Below are positions 27,052-36,267 of a stretch of 64,000 nt of DNA, piece after piece. The notes beneath the pieces were generated by a model. It was given only the letters and a program-made list of their open reading frames with translations, did no database searches and was not told where the DNA came from. The translations under genes were made by a program, and so were the position numbers. This DNA comes from Rhodococcus sp. 14-2470-1b. Its GTDB lineage: Bacteria; Actinomycetota; Actinomycetes; Mycobacteriales; Mycobacteriaceae. Positions within the stretch are counted from its first letter, which is position 1. Every line of letters begins with the position of its first letter. Location: contig NZ_NPFY01000006.1 of NCBI RefSeq assembly GCF_002259415.1, positions 248,001 through 312,000 on the forward strand, given 5' to 3'.

Positions 27052-27272
27052 GTACGGGTCCTTCCCCAAAACTTCGAAACGTTTTCGACAGCCGTCAGCG
27101 CCGGGTCTCGATACTCCCCCGACCCGACGCCGGAAGAAACGTACCGTGCAGAACGCGATCTGTAGAGACGGGAAGTGAATCGGACCATTTCCGACGGCGA
27201 TCGTCAGTGAGAAGCCACTATTGCGTTGACGCGAATGTCGGGGCGCGGTTCGGTCGTGGACCTGGCTGGGGT

Positions 27273-27286
27273 TAAACTCGGCGACG
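27273..27286 (+). promoter_or_regulatory. -10 element of the small membrane protein gene
   Basis: TAAACT at 27273-27278 lies 7 bases before GTG 27286, indicating a leaderless transcript. Confidence 0.55.
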
Positions 27287-27384
27287 TGGTCATCTTCTTC
27301 GAGGTACTGCTCGCCGTCGCTGCAGTCGCCATCATCGCGTTCTCGCTCTATGTCGTCTACCGCCTGGTCACCGACGAATCGTGA
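27286..27384 (+). CDS. Tiny single-helix membrane protein
   Basis: A 32-residue frame from GTG 27286: it begins [18 protein letters not shown] and ends [13 protein letters not shown], one membrane helix with a short polar end. A -10 box sits at the leaderless spacing and its stop overlaps the next GTG start (GTGA), which ties its translation to the nitrobindin-like gene. It is too short for most gene callers, but promoter position and coupling support it. Function unknown. Confidence 0.65.
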   Translation: MVIFFEVLLAVAAVAIIAFSLYVVYRLVTDES

Positions 27385-28055
27385 GTGATCGCGCCGCCGA
27401 CGAATCGGACGAAACCCGGTCTGCCAACGAGGCCATTGCCGAGGCAGCCGAGAAATTCGCGTCCTCGTCGACGCGCAACATCCCCACGCTGCCGGATCTG
27501 CCGCATCCCGAGGACACGGCGAATCTGCGGCTGGGGCCGGATCTGAATCCCGCGCTGCTCGCACTGCTGCCGCTCGTCGGTGTGTGGCGCGGCGAGGGCG
27601 AGGGCCGTGACCCGGAATCGGGCGAGGAGTACGCCTTCGGTCAGCAGATCGTCGTGTCCCACGACGGTGGCGCGTATCTGGGTTGGGAATCTCGTTCCTG
27701 GCGTCTGGACTCCGACGGCAACTACGCGCACCCCGATCTCCGCGAGACGGGCTTCTGGCGGGTCAGTGGCGGCGACGGAGAGAAGGGCACCGAGAACGAA
27801 GAGGTCATCGAACTGCTTCTGACTCACAGCACCGGCGTCGTCGAGCTGTACTACGGCCACGCACTCAATCAGTCGTCGTGGGAGCTCGCCACCGACGTCG
27901 TCATCCGGTCGACGTCCGGGGCGCTCGTCGGCGGCGCGAAGCGCCTGTACGGCATTGTCGAAGGCGCGGACCTCGCCTACGTCGAGGAACGCATCGGAGC
28001 CGACGGCGAACTCGCTCCGCGGCTCTCCGCCCGGCTTTCTCGCTACATCGGCTGA
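27381..28055 (+). CDS. Nitrobindin-like (FABP-type beta-barrel) heme-binding protein
   Basis: A 224-residue protein whose core (residues about 55-220) is a ten-stranded barrel of the THAP4/nitrobindin family. [14 protein letters not shown] is the G-x-W-x-G-x-G mark of the family, and [20 protein letters not shown] and the rest carry the barrel strands. The M. tuberculosis member Rv0813c binds heme and reacts with nitric oxide or peroxynitrite. The first 50 residues are acidic and disordered. It overlaps the tiny membrane gene by 4 bases. Confidence 0.88.
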   Translation: MSDRAADESDETRSANEAIAEAAEKFASSSTRNIPTLPDLPHPEDTANLRLGPDLNPALLALLPLVGVWRGEGEGRDPESGEEYAFGQQIVVSHDGGAYLGWESRSWRLDSDGNYAHPDLRETGFWRVSGGDGEKGTENEEVIELLLTHSTGVVELYYGHALNQSSWELATDVVIRSTSGALVGGAKRLYGIVEGADLAYVEERIGADGELAPRLSARLSRYIG

Positions 28056-28101
28056 TCCAGTACATCGGCTGATCCAGCCCCACCAACTGTGAGCATGCGA
28101 A

Positions 28102-28166
28102 CGGCCCCCGAGCCATACCTGCGCTGATGCAGGTCTCGGTCGGACGGACCGAGGGCTCGGGGGCCG
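28102..28166. terminator. Large hairpin between the nitrobindin and cydC genes
   Basis: CGGCCCCCGAGCC (28102-28114) pairs with GGCTCGGGGGCCG (28154-28166); the 39-base interior can fold on itself. It separates two convergent genes. Confidence 0.75.
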
Positions 28167-28251
28167 GGTAGCTGCCGTGGATTCGCTCGCCGCTCGCGCG
28201 GTAGAAGAATCCGTCAGCGGTAGCGGCTAGCTGGCAGGCACCTCACGCGTC

Positions 28252-29904
28252 CTAGAGTTCTTCAACTTCAGACCACCTCCTCTCTCGTGTACTCGACAAC
28301 GTACGCCCGGATTTGGAGGCTCGCAAAGGGTTTTTCTCGAGTTCGGCCGACAGCGAACGCCCGAGGTCCACGACCTGGTCCGCACGGGTGTCCGGCGGCA
28401 GCTGGTGCGTGACGAGAACAACCGTTTTGTCCTCGTCGACGAGGCCGCCGTCGCGATCGAGCAACCGCCGGATCAGATCGGACCCGGACACGTCGTCGAG
28501 ATGTTCGGTCGGCTCGTCGAGCAGCAACACGGGCGCGTCGGACAGCAGAGCGCGCGCCAGCAGGAGCCGTCGGCGCTGACCGCCGGACAGTGAGGCAGCA
28601 CCGGCAACGAGAGTGGTGTCGACGCCGTCCGGGAGCTGGTCCAGCCAATCCCCCAAGCCGACCTTCGTCAGCACCGCTCGTGCCTGGTCGGCGTCGACGT
28701 CGCCTCGGACGACCCGAAGATTCTCGAGTACCGACGTCTCGAACACGTGGGCGTCCTCCGCGAAGAACCGCGCGCCCGGCAGTTCTGCATCCCCCAGTTC
28801 ACTGTCCGACGGGACGAGCCCTGCCAGTTCCATGAGCAGCGTCGTCTTGCCCACGCCGCTCGGCCCGACGACGGCGATTCTGGCGGCGTCGTGCGGCCCC
28901 GGAAGCGCCGCGCCTGTGCCCACCCGTCGAGGCTCGGGCGCGTCGGCGTCGTCCAACAGCGCCGTGATGCGCGACGCGGACAGACGCGCGCGCGTCAGAG
29001 TCACCGCAGCGGCCGGCAGGACCGATGTCGCTTCGAATGCCGCCAGTGGAACCAGCACGATGATGGCCAGTGCCATGGGCGTCAGCGCGCTCTCGGTGCT
29101 GCCGTACAGCGAGATTCCGACGAGCAACGATCCGAGCACGGATGCGCCGATGGACAGTGGAAGAGCCGCGTCGGCGACGGCGGTGGGCATCGATGCGCGG
29201 TCGCGGGCGGTCACCGCGGACCGGTTGGCTGCGGAGGCGTCGGCGAGGGTTCGTGTCAGTTTTCCGGCGACTCTCAGTTCCGGTGCGTGGTCGAGAGCGC
29301 GTACCGCGATGTCCATGAATTCGGTTCGTGCGGCGACGCCTTCGGTTTCGGTGATCAGGGCTGCGCGTGCGGCGAGAATCGGTGCGACGACGCCGGCGAG
29401 CAGCAGTGCGAGAAACAGGATCAGCGCTGCGCTCGGTGAGATCAGTGCAATCAGCACGGTTGCGCTGATCATCAGTATCGCGGACACGCAGATCGGAACG
29501 AGGGCGCGAACGACGACGTCGCCGATGGCGTCGATGTCGGCGCCTACCCGTGCCATCAGGTCACCGCGGCGCAGGTCCAGAGTTGCGCGAGCATTGCCGT
29601 CGGCGAGCCGCTCGTACAGCCCGGTGCGTGCCGAAGTCATTCCGCGCAGAGCGGTGTCGTGCGTGGCGAGGCGCTCGAGGTAGCGGAAGACGCCACGGGA
29701 GATGCCGAGGGCTCGCACGGCGACGACGGCGACGGTCAGGTCGAGCACCGGCGGCATCTGCCATGCACGCGTGATCAGCCAGGCGGAGACGGCGGCGAGC
29801 GTCAGAGCGCTGCCCAGCGTCGCGACGCCCGCGGCCACGCTCGTCGCGACTCTCGCGGGGCGGAGTTCGAACAGTGCGAGTGCTCGTCGGAGATCGGTGT
29901 ACAT
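28252..29904 (-). CDS. cydC: Thiol reductant ABC exporter subunit CydC
   Basis: A 550-residue fusion of six membrane helices and an ABC ATPase. Marks are LITRAWQMPPVLDLTVAVVA and RALGISRGVFRYLERLATHD in the membrane part, then Walker A GPSGVGKT, signature LSGGQRRRLLLARALL and Walker B VLLLDEPTEHLD. CydDC exports glutathione or cysteine-type thiols and is needed to assemble cytochrome bd. Its ATG directly follows the cydD stop. It is the last gene of cydABDC. Confidence 0.93.
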   Translation of the reverse strand: MYTDLRRALALFELRPARVATSVAAGVATLGSALTLAAVSAWLITRAWQMPPVLDLTVAVVAVRALGISRGVFRYLERLATHDTALRGMTSARTGLYERLADGNARATLDLRRGDLMARVGADIDAIGDVVVRALVPICVSAILMISATVLIALISPSAALILFLALLLAGVVAPILAARAALITETEGVAARTEFMDIAVRALDHAPELRVAGKLTRTLADASAANRSAVTARDRASMPTAVADAALPLSIGASVLGSLLVGISLYGSTESALTPMALAIIVLVPLAAFEATSVLPAAAVTLTRARLSASRITALLDDADAPEPRRVGTGAALPGPHDAARIAVVGPSGVGKTTLLMELAGLVPSDSELGDAELPGARFFAEDAHVFETSVLENLRVVRGDVDADQARAVLTKVGLGDWLDQLPDGVDTTLVAGAASLSGGQRRRLLLARALLSDAPVLLLDEPTEHLDDVSGSDLIRRLLDRDGGLVDEDKTVVLVTHQLPPDTRADQVVDLGRSLSAELEKNPLRASKSGRTLSSTRERRWSEVEEL

Positions 29905-31584
29905 CTACTCGGCCCTCACGTTCACCACGACGTCGGCCCACGCCAGAACCGACGGTCGGTGCCCGACGACTATCACGGTCTTCCCTCGATCGGCGATCTC
30001 GCGAAGGGCCGCGAGTACGAGCGCCTCGGCTGCGTCGTCGAGATGCGCGGTCGGTTCGTCGAGCAGCAGGACGGGTTTGTCGGAGGACAAGACCCGGGTC
30101 AGGGCAAGTCTCTGAAGTTGGCCGAGCGACAGGCCGACGCCGCCCGTGCCGACTTTCGTCTCCCAGCCGTCGGGTAGCTCGGCGAGGACTCGGTCGAATC
30201 CGAGTGCGGCAGCGGTGTCGCCCAGCACATCGGTGGTGCTGCCGGTGAATTCGAGGTTCTCCCGCAAGGTTCCCGGTACCAGTACCGGCCGCTGCGGCAG
30301 CCAGGCGATCTGATCCCACCACGATCGGAGGTCGAGGCTGCGGGCGTCCAGGTCGCCGACGAGCACTCGGCCCTCGCACGGCTCGGTGAGCCCGAGCAGG
30401 ATGTTCAGCGCCGTCGATTTGCCCGCACCGTTGGGTCCGGCGAGCACGGTGACGAGTCCGGGTGCGATGTCGGCCGACAGTTGGCATGGTGCCCGGGTTC
30501 CCCTGGATTCGCGTTCTCGGGACGCTCCGCTCCTCGCGGACACCGATTCGAATCTGATTCCGGTTCCCGCGGCGTCGACGACGGCCGTTCCGGGCGCGGT
30601 CGGAGCACGTCGGTCCAGGATCGCGAATGCTTTGTCGGCGGCGGCAACTCCGTCTTCCGCGGCATGGAACTGGGCTCCGACGCGACGCAACGGCACGTAC
30701 ACCTCCGGTGCGAGTACGAGTGCGATGATGCCTGCCTCCAACGCCATGTCGCCGAACACGAGTCGCAGTCCGATACTGACGGCGACGAGGGCAACACACA
30801 GCGTCGCAAGCAATTCCAACACCATCGAGGACAGGAACGCGATCTTGAGCGCCCGCATCGTCGCTCGGCGGTGCGCGTCGCCGAGCGCTTGGACTCTCGC
30901 CGCCGGGCCACGCTCGCGGCCCAGTGCGCGCAGCGTCGGAAGGCCGGCGACGAGATCGAGCAGTTGCGCGGACAATCTCGTCATCGATTCGAGCGTCTTC
31001 TCCGCTCGCCCCTTGGTCAGCAATCCGATCAGGATCATGAAGATCGGGATCAGCGGGAGAGTGAAGAAGATGATCAGAGCCGACGTGAGATCCTCGGTGA
31101 GGATGACCACGAGCGTGATGGGAGTGAGTGTCGCGGCCAGCACGAGCGACGGCACGTATCCGGTCAGGTACGGCGCGAGGCCGCCGAGTGCACGCGTCAC
31201 CACGATCGCGATCGACTCGCGCTCGGAGTCCAGGTCCCGGGGATCCATGTGCGACGCCGCATCGAGGACTTCGTTCTCGATCTCCTCCACGACTCGTGAC
31301 GCGGCACGGTGGCCGTACCGCGCTTGCAACCACGCCGCGAGGGTGCGAACGACGATGGCGCCCAGAAGAATCCACAGCTGCGCTGCCCAGTCGGACATCT
31401 CGCGGGCGTAGGAGGTGATGACGCCCGCGAGGACGGTGCCGAGCATCACCGCGGACACGACGACGGCCGCGGTGTCGATCAGGGCGAGTACGACGATGAG
31501 GACGAGGTACCGACGTGCGGATCTCGAGTAGCGCCACAGCCGTGGGTCAACCGGTCCGCGGCCGGCCGTGGCAGTCGTACTCAC
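29905..31584 (-). CDS. cydD: Thiol reductant ABC exporter subunit CydD
   Basis: A 559-residue ABC exporter half. The membrane part has GLPTLRALGR, a CydD mark; the ATPase has Walker A GPNGAGKS, signature LSLGQLQRLALTRVL and Walker B VLLLDEPTAHLD. The signature has Leu where most have Gly (SLGQ). GTG 31584 overlaps the cydB stop (GTGA). Together with CydC it supports heme insertion into the bd oxidase. Confidence 0.93.
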   Translation of the reverse strand: MSTTATAGRGPVDPRLWRYSRSARRYLVLIVVLALIDTAAVVVSAVMLGTVLAGVITSYAREMSDWAAQLWILLGAIVVRTLAAWLQARYGHRAASRVVEEIENEVLDAASHMDPRDLDSERESIAIVVTRALGGLAPYLTGYVPSLVLAATLTPITLVVILTEDLTSALIIFFTLPLIPIFMILIGLLTKGRAEKTLESMTRLSAQLLDLVAGLPTLRALGRERGPAARVQALGDAHRRATMRALKIAFLSSMVLELLATLCVALVAVSIGLRLVFGDMALEAGIIALVLAPEVYVPLRRVGAQFHAAEDGVAAADKAFAILDRRAPTAPGTAVVDAAGTGIRFESVSARSGASRERESRGTRAPCQLSADIAPGLVTVLAGPNGAGKSTALNILLGLTEPCEGRVLVGDLDARSLDLRSWWDQIAWLPQRPVLVPGTLRENLEFTGSTTDVLGDTAAALGFDRVLAELPDGWETKVGTGGVGLSLGQLQRLALTRVLSSDKPVLLLDEPTAHLDDAAEALVLAALREIADRGKTVIVVGHRPSVLAWADVVVNVRAE

Positions 31585-32624
31585 TTGGAACGACCGAGCG
31601 ACAATCCGATCGAATCAGGAATGTGAGCGGTGGAAATGCGCTTGCGGAACACCCAGTACGTCCAGGCCTGGTAGCCGATCACGACGGGCGCCATGAACGC
31701 TGCTGCCCAGGTCATCACCTTCAGCGTGTACGGACTCGACGACGCGTTCTCGACGGTGAGACTGAAGGCGGGATCCGTCGTCGACGGCATGACGTTGGGG
31801 AACAGTGACCCGAACAGCAGCACGACGACGGCGATGACGGCCACCGTGGTGAACACGAACGCCCACCCTTCGCGGACCTTGGCAGTCAGTACGACCACCG
31901 CGATCAACGATGCCGCGGCGACGCCGACGAAAATCCACGTCCACGTCGTGCCGTGGGCGAGTTGGGTCCACAGGGCGAATCCGCCGCCGACGATGAGAGC
32001 TGGGATCGACAGCCGCACAGCAATTTTCACGGCATCCTCGTGGACGTCGCCGGAGGTCTTGAGCGCAATGAAGACTGCTCCGTGGAGCGCGAAGACCAGT
32101 GCCATCGTCGCGCCGCCGAGCAGCGCGTACGGACCGAGCAGGTCGAGAAGCCCGGCTGTGACCTTCTTGTTCTCGTCGATCGCCACCCCGCCGACGATAT
32201 TGGCGAACGCCACTCCCCACAACACTGCGGGCACCCACGATCCGATACCGATACCCAGGTCGCACCGCCGACGCCACACCGGATCGTCGATCTTGCCGCG
32301 GTACTCGATGGCGCAGATCCGCAGGATCAACGCGACGAGAATCAGCAGCAACGGGAGGTAGAAGCCGGCGAAGAGCGTGGCGTACCACTCCGGGAAGGCC
32401 GCGAACAACGCCCCGCCTGCCGTGATGAGCCATACCTCGTTACCGTCCCAGACCGGCCCGATGGTGTTGAGGACAGCCCTGCGCCTCTTCTCCCCCACCT
32501 CTGCATCGGCGTGACGGCCAAGGAGAGGCATGAGCATTCCGACGCCGAAGTCGAAGCCTTCGAGGACGAAGTATCCGGTGAACAGGACCGCTATCGCGAT
32601 GAACCAGAATTCTTGGAGTCCCAT
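31581..32624 (-). CDS. cydB: Cytochrome bd ubiquinol oxidase subunit II
   Basis: A 347-residue membrane protein with about eight or nine helices. GYFVLEGFDFGVGMLMPLLG at the N-terminus and LNTIGPVWDGNEVWLITAGG are classic CydB sequences. It pairs with CydA to reduce oxygen with high affinity. It follows cydA by 12 bases. Confidence 0.96.
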   Translation of the reverse strand: MGLQEFWFIAIAVLFTGYFVLEGFDFGVGMLMPLLGRHADAEVGEKRRRAVLNTIGPVWDGNEVWLITAGGALFAAFPEWYATLFAGFYLPLLLILVALILRICAIEYRGKIDDPVWRRRCDLGIGIGSWVPAVLWGVAFANIVGGVAIDENKKVTAGLLDLLGPYALLGGATMALVFALHGAVFIALKTSGDVHEDAVKIAVRLSIPALIVGGGFALWTQLAHGTTWTWIFVGVAAASLIAVVVLTAKVREGWAFVFTTVAVIAVVVLLFGSLFPNVMPSTTDPAFSLTVENASSSPYTLKVMTWAAAFMAPVVIGYQAWTYWVFRKRISTAHIPDSIGLSLGRSK

Positions 32625-32636
32625 GGTCGTCTTCCT

Positions 32637-34091
32637 CTAGTACGCGAACGAGAGTTGTTCGGAATCGACGTCCTCGTGGGGGTGTTCGTCGTGTTCGAGC
32701 GGCCCTTCGATCACGTAGCGCCTGATCAGGAAGAACCAGACACATCCGAGGGCGGCGTAGAGCAGCGTGAAGGTCACGAGCGAGGCGACGACCAGACCCA
32801 CCGGGTGGTCGGACACGCCTTGGTCCACGGTCAGCCGAATCTGGTCGATTCCGTTCAGATTCGGTGCCACCACCCACGGTTGGCGTCCCATCTCGGTGAA
32901 GATCCAACCGGCGCTGTTGGCGAGGAACGGCGTCGGAATCGCGGCGAGGCTGAGCCACGAGAACCATTTCTGGTCCGGTACCCTTCCGCCGCGAGTGACC
33001 CACAGGCCGGCGAGGGCAAGCAGTGCCGATCCGGCGGCGAGGCCGATCATCATTCGGAATGCCCAGTAGGTGACGAACAGGTTGGGCTTGTAGTTACCGG
33101 GTCCGAACTGCTGCTCGTACTGTTCCTGCAGCTGGTTGACCCCCTGGACCGTTGCGCCGAAATCGTTCTCGGCGAGGAACGACGTCAGGCCGGGGATCGA
33201 GATCAGGTGTTTCACCGACTCGCAGTTGTTGTGGGTTCCGACGGTCAGCAGCGAGAACGATGCACCGGTCTCCGTATCGCACAACGATTCTGCCGACGCC
33301 ATCTTCATGGGTTGCTGCTCGAACATCAGCTTGCCCTGGATGTCTCCGGTGATCGCGAGTGCGCCGCCCGCGACGATCATGACGACGAAGGACAGCCGAG
33401 CCGCAGGACGGAACATGCTGCGCGAGTTCTCGCTTCGTCCCTCGCCCTTCGACTTACCGCGCGCCTCGCGCACCATCCACCAGCCCGAGATGCCTGCCAC
33501 GAAGGTCGCAGCCGTCAGGAACGCGCCTGCGACAGCGTGCGGGAATGCCGCGAGTGCGGTGCTGTTGGTCATCAACTCCCAGATGCTCGTCAGTTCGGCA
33601 CGACCGGTCTCGGGGTTGAAGCGTGCGCCGACGGGATGCTGCATCCAGGAGTTGGCAGCGATGATGAAGTAGGCCGATGCGTTCACGCCGATCGCGACGA
33701 GCCAGATGGTGGCCAGGTGAACGAGTTTCGGCAGTCGGTTCCAGCCGAAGATCCACAGGCCGAGGAACGTCGATTCCAGGAAGAATGCGACCAGCCCTTC
33801 GAGCGCGAGGGGTGCCCCGAAGACGTCGCCGACGAACCGCGAGTACTCGCTCCAGTTCATTCCGAATTGGAACTCCTGCACGATTCCGGTGGCGACGCCG
33901 AGGGCGAAGTTGATGAGGAAGAGCTTGCCGAAGAACTTGGTGAGGCGGTACCAGGAGTCCTTCCCGGTGATGACCCACATGGTCTGCATCGCCGCGATGA
34001 TCGGTGCAAGACCGATCGTGAGCGGCACCAGGATGAAGTGGTAGACGGTGGTGATTCCGAACTGCCACCTCGAGACGTCCAAGGCGTCCAT
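32637..34091 (-). CDS. cydA: Cytochrome bd ubiquinol oxidase subunit I
   Basis: A 484-residue heme-bearing subunit. RWQFGITTVYHFILVPLTIG contains the heme-ligand His near residue 19; NSWMQHPVGARFN and TEMGRQPW are highly conserved CydA motifs. Its length matches the short-Q-loop type found in mycobacteria and Bacillus. It heads cydABDC; a 20-base palindrome lies about 70 bases upstream. In mycobacteria cyd is raised under low oxygen or respiratory block. Confidence 0.97.
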   Translation of the reverse strand: MDALDVSRWQFGITTVYHFILVPLTIGLAPIIAAMQTMWVITGKDSWYRLTKFFGKLFLINFALGVATGIVQEFQFGMNWSEYSRFVGDVFGAPLALEGLVAFFLESTFLGLWIFGWNRLPKLVHLATIWLVAIGVNASAYFIIAANSWMQHPVGARFNPETGRAELTSIWELMTNSTALAAFPHAVAGAFLTAATFVAGISGWWMVREARGKSKGEGRSENSRSMFRPAARLSFVVMIVAGGALAITGDIQGKLMFEQQPMKMASAESLCDTETGASFSLLTVGTHNNCESVKHLISIPGLTSFLAENDFGATVQGVNQLQEQYEQQFGPGNYKPNLFVTYWAFRMMIGLAAGSALLALAGLWVTRGGRVPDQKWFSWLSLAAIPTPFLANSAGWIFTEMGRQPWVVAPNLNGIDQIRLTVDQGVSDHPVGLVVASLVTFTLLYAALGCVWFFLIRRYVIEGPLEHDEHPHEDVDSEQLSFAY

Positions 34092-34161
34092 GGCTACTCC
34101 GAACTCTCGGCCCGCGGGGAAGATACCGCTGCTTACGGGCGTGCCCCAGCGAGTTCGAGAG

Positions 34162-34181
34162 TACTACTACGCGTAGTAGTA
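34162..34181. promoter_or_regulatory. 20-base perfect palindrome upstream of cydA
   Basis: TACTACTACG followed by its reverse complement CGTAGTAGTA makes a perfect 20-base palindrome, 71-90 bases upstream of cydA and 3 bases beyond the stop of the convergent-oriented neighbour. Its symmetry suits a dimeric regulator. It is AT-rich at the ends and lacks a T-run, so a terminator is less likely. Confidence 0.55.
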
Positions 34182-34183
34182 GC

Positions 34184-35062
34184 TCAAGCGTCGGCGGCGG
34201 AGTCTCCGATCGATTCGACCGCCAGATCGACCATGGAACGCACGTCCTCGGCGATGGCCGGTACCGGAAGTTCGACGTCGTTGAGCGTCGTCACGCGGGC
34301 CGCGAGGGTGATGCTCGAAATCAACCAAACACCATCTGCCGCAATCAGATCGGCAGGGTAGACGTTCGCGCGCTCGCAGGTGTACCCCTTGCTCGACGCC
34401 ACCTGGAACAGGGCGTCGACCGTCGTTCCCGCGAGGATCCCCTGCTCCACCGGGGGTGTGACGAGAGTCTTACCGCGTGCGAGCACCACGGTGGAACGCG
34501 GACCTTCCAGTACTCGTCCTTCGCTGCTGGTGAAGATGACGTCGTCGGCTCCGAGACGCGCCGCGTGCCGTAGTGCTGCCATGTTGGTCGCGTAGGACAA
34601 CGTCTTGGCACCGAGCAACCCCCACGGCGCGGACGCCGCGTAATCGACCGAGTAACCGCGGTTCAACGTGACCACCGAGACACCCTCGTCCCGCGCTTTC
34701 GTCACCCGCTCGTGCAGCGGCCCCACCGTCGCATAGCCCGTCGGCTCTCCTCCGCTCTCGCGACCGCGGCTGAGCACCAGCCGCAACGCACCCTCCGCGT
34801 CGGATGTCCGAGTCCATTCGTCCACTGCGAGGCCGACGACGAGGCGCCACGAATCCAGGTCCGGTGTCGGCAGGTCGAGGGCTGCGGCCGACGCCGTCAA
34901 GCGGGCCAGGTGAAGTTCGACACCGCACGGCGCTCCGCCGCGCACCAGGAGCGTCTCGAACACTCCGTCGCCGCGTACGGCCGCGAGATCGTCCGCATGC
35001 AGCAGCGGAGCGTCCGCGTCGTGAACCTGCCCGTCCAAGGTGACTACTACGCGATCCGACAT
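34184..35062 (-). CDS. PLP-dependent aminotransferase class IV, PabC-like
   Basis: A 292-residue fold-type IV PLP enzyme, either 4-amino-4-deoxychorismate lyase (folate pathway) or a branched-chain-like aminotransferase. DDLAAVRGDGVFETLLVRGG is the N-terminal mark, LGAKTLSYATNMAALRHA carries the PLP Lys near residue 148, and DDVIFTSSEGRVLEGPRSTV binds the cofactor phosphate. A TAGCCT-type -10 at 35069-35074 precedes the ATG by 6 bases, so the message may be leaderless. The M. tuberculosis counterpart is Rv0812. Confidence 0.85.
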   Translation of the reverse strand: MSDRVVVTLDGQVHDADAPLLHADDLAAVRGDGVFETLLVRGGAPCGVELHLARLTASAAALDLPTPDLDSWRLVVGLAVDEWTRTSDAEGALRLVLSRGRESGGEPTGYATVGPLHERVTKARDEGVSVVTLNRGYSVDYAASAPWGLLGAKTLSYATNMAALRHAARLGADDVIFTSSEGRVLEGPRSTVVLARGKTLVTPPVEQGILAGTTVDALFQVASSKGYTCERANVYPADLIAADGVWLISSITLAARVTTLNDVELPVPAIAEDVRSMVDLAVESIGDSAADA

Positions 35063-35068
35063 GAACGC

Positions 35069-35074
35069 AGCCTA
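35069..35074 (-). promoter_or_regulatory. -10 element of the PabC-like gene
   Basis: On the minus strand TAGGCT lies 6 bases before the ATG at 35062, a leaderless spacing. The divergent ygfZ promoter is 60 bases away. Confidence 0.45.
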
Positions 35075-35132
35075 CGTGGGCCCCGATGTCCGTTTTCACG
35101 TCCCGCGACGACCCGCTGTCACCGCGTCGACC

Positions 35133-35146
35133 TACTATGGAAGACG
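35133..35146 (+). promoter_or_regulatory. -10 element of ygfZ
   Basis: TACTAT at 35133-35138 lies 7 bases before GTG 35146. This fixes the GTG as the likely start, because the in-frame ATG at 35137 overlaps the -10 box. Confidence 0.6.
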
Positions 35147-36267
35147 TGTCGGATACTGCTGTGATCGCACCGAGCCCTCTTCTGACTTTCCCCGACGCCG
35201 TGCCGTCCCCGGAGAACACGCCGGACAGTGCCGTCGCGTGGCATTACGGAAACCCGTTCGGAGAACAACGGGACGCGGTGTCCAAAGCCGCGGTGATAGA
35301 TCGGTCCCATCGCTTCGTGATCGCGATCAGTGGCGAAGAGCGGCTGACCTGGCTCAACACCATCTCGAGTCAACTCGTGTCGAATCTGGCCGACGGGCAC
35401 TCCGCCGAGAACCTCTCGCTCGACGTCAACGGGCGTGTCGAGCACCACTTCGTGCAAACCGATCTGGACGGGGTCACGTGGATCGACACCGAAGCTGCGC
35501 ACGGGTCCGATCTGTTGTCGTTCCTGAAGAAGATGGTGTTCTGGTCGAAGGCAGAACCCCGTGAGGGCAGCGAACTCGCGGTGCTGAGCCTGCTGGGCGC
35601 CGAAGCCGAGGCTGTTCTTGCCGCCGTCGGCGCCACGGTTCCTGCCGAGATCTACGACGCCACCCCGCTCACCCATGGCGGTTTCGTACGCCGGATGCCG
35701 TGGCCGGGCCGCAACGCCTTCGACCTGCTGGTTCCCCGGAGCTCTCTCGTCGAGTGGTTCACCAGATTGCGCGACGCCGGTGCTTCCCCCGCCGGAACGT
35801 GGACGTTCGAGGCGTTGCGTGTCGAGTCGATCCGGCCTCGAGTCGGCGTCGACACCGACGAGAAGACCATCCCGCACGAGGTGCGCTGGATCGGCGGCGT
35901 CACCGAACTCGGAGCCGTCCACCTCGAGAAGGGGTGCTACCGAGGTCAGGAAACCGTGTCTCGAGTACACAACCTGGGTCGTCCACCTCGCCACCTGGTC
36001 CTTCTTCATCTCGACGGTTCCGCCGACGGAAGACCCACCACCGGTGATGTGGTGACCGCGGGTGGTCGCACCGTCGGTCGCCTCGGCACCGTCGTCGATC
36101 ACTTCGAGCTCGGCCCGGTCGCACTGGCATTGGTCAAGCGGACCGTCCCCGCCGACACCGAGCTCACTGCCGGTCCGTGTGCGGCCTCGATGGACCCGGA
36201 TTCGATCCCCGCCTACGACGAGGTCCAGGCGGGACGCGCCGCGGTCGACCGTCTTCGCGGGCGATGA
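35146..36267 (+). CDS. ygfZ: Folate-binding protein YgfZ
   Basis: A 373-residue protein of the YgfZ/GcvT family that helps build or repair iron-sulfur enzymes using folate. The signature KGCYRGQETVSRVHNLG holds the conserved Cys at about residue 265. The leaderless-type promoter supports GTG 35146. Its stop overlaps the start of the MOSC gene (ATGA), and the convergent partner is the PabC-like enzyme of folate synthesis, divergently oriented. Orthologue of Rv0811c by gene order. Confidence 0.93.
   Translation: MSDTAVIAPSPLLTFPDAVPSPENTPDSAVAWHYGNPFGEQRDAVSKAAVIDRSHRFVIAISGEERLTWLNTISSQLVSNLADGHSAENLSLDVNGRVEHHFVQTDLDGVTWIDTEAAHGSDLLSFLKKMVFWSKAEPREGSELAVLSLLGAEAEAVLAAVGATVPAEIYDATPLTHGGFVRRMPWPGRNAFDLLVPRSSLVEWFTRLRDAGASPAGTWTFEALRVESIRPRVGVDTDEKTIPHEVRWIGGVTELGAVHLEKGCYRGQETVSRVHNLGRPPRHLVLLHLDGSADGRPTTGDVVTAGGRTVGRLGTVVDHFELGPVALALVKRTVPADTELTAGPCAASMDPDSIPAYDEVQAGRAAVDRLRGR

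Noticed and set aside
34162..34181. Terminator of the PabC-like gene
   Set aside because: The palindrome has no loop, weak GC content and no T-run, and lies just beyond the stop codon; an operator is the better reading.
31953..34361. 802-residue plus-strand frame across the cyd genes
   Set aside because: It is antisense to cydA and cydB, which have diagnostic motifs; composition is that of a GC-rich shadow frame.
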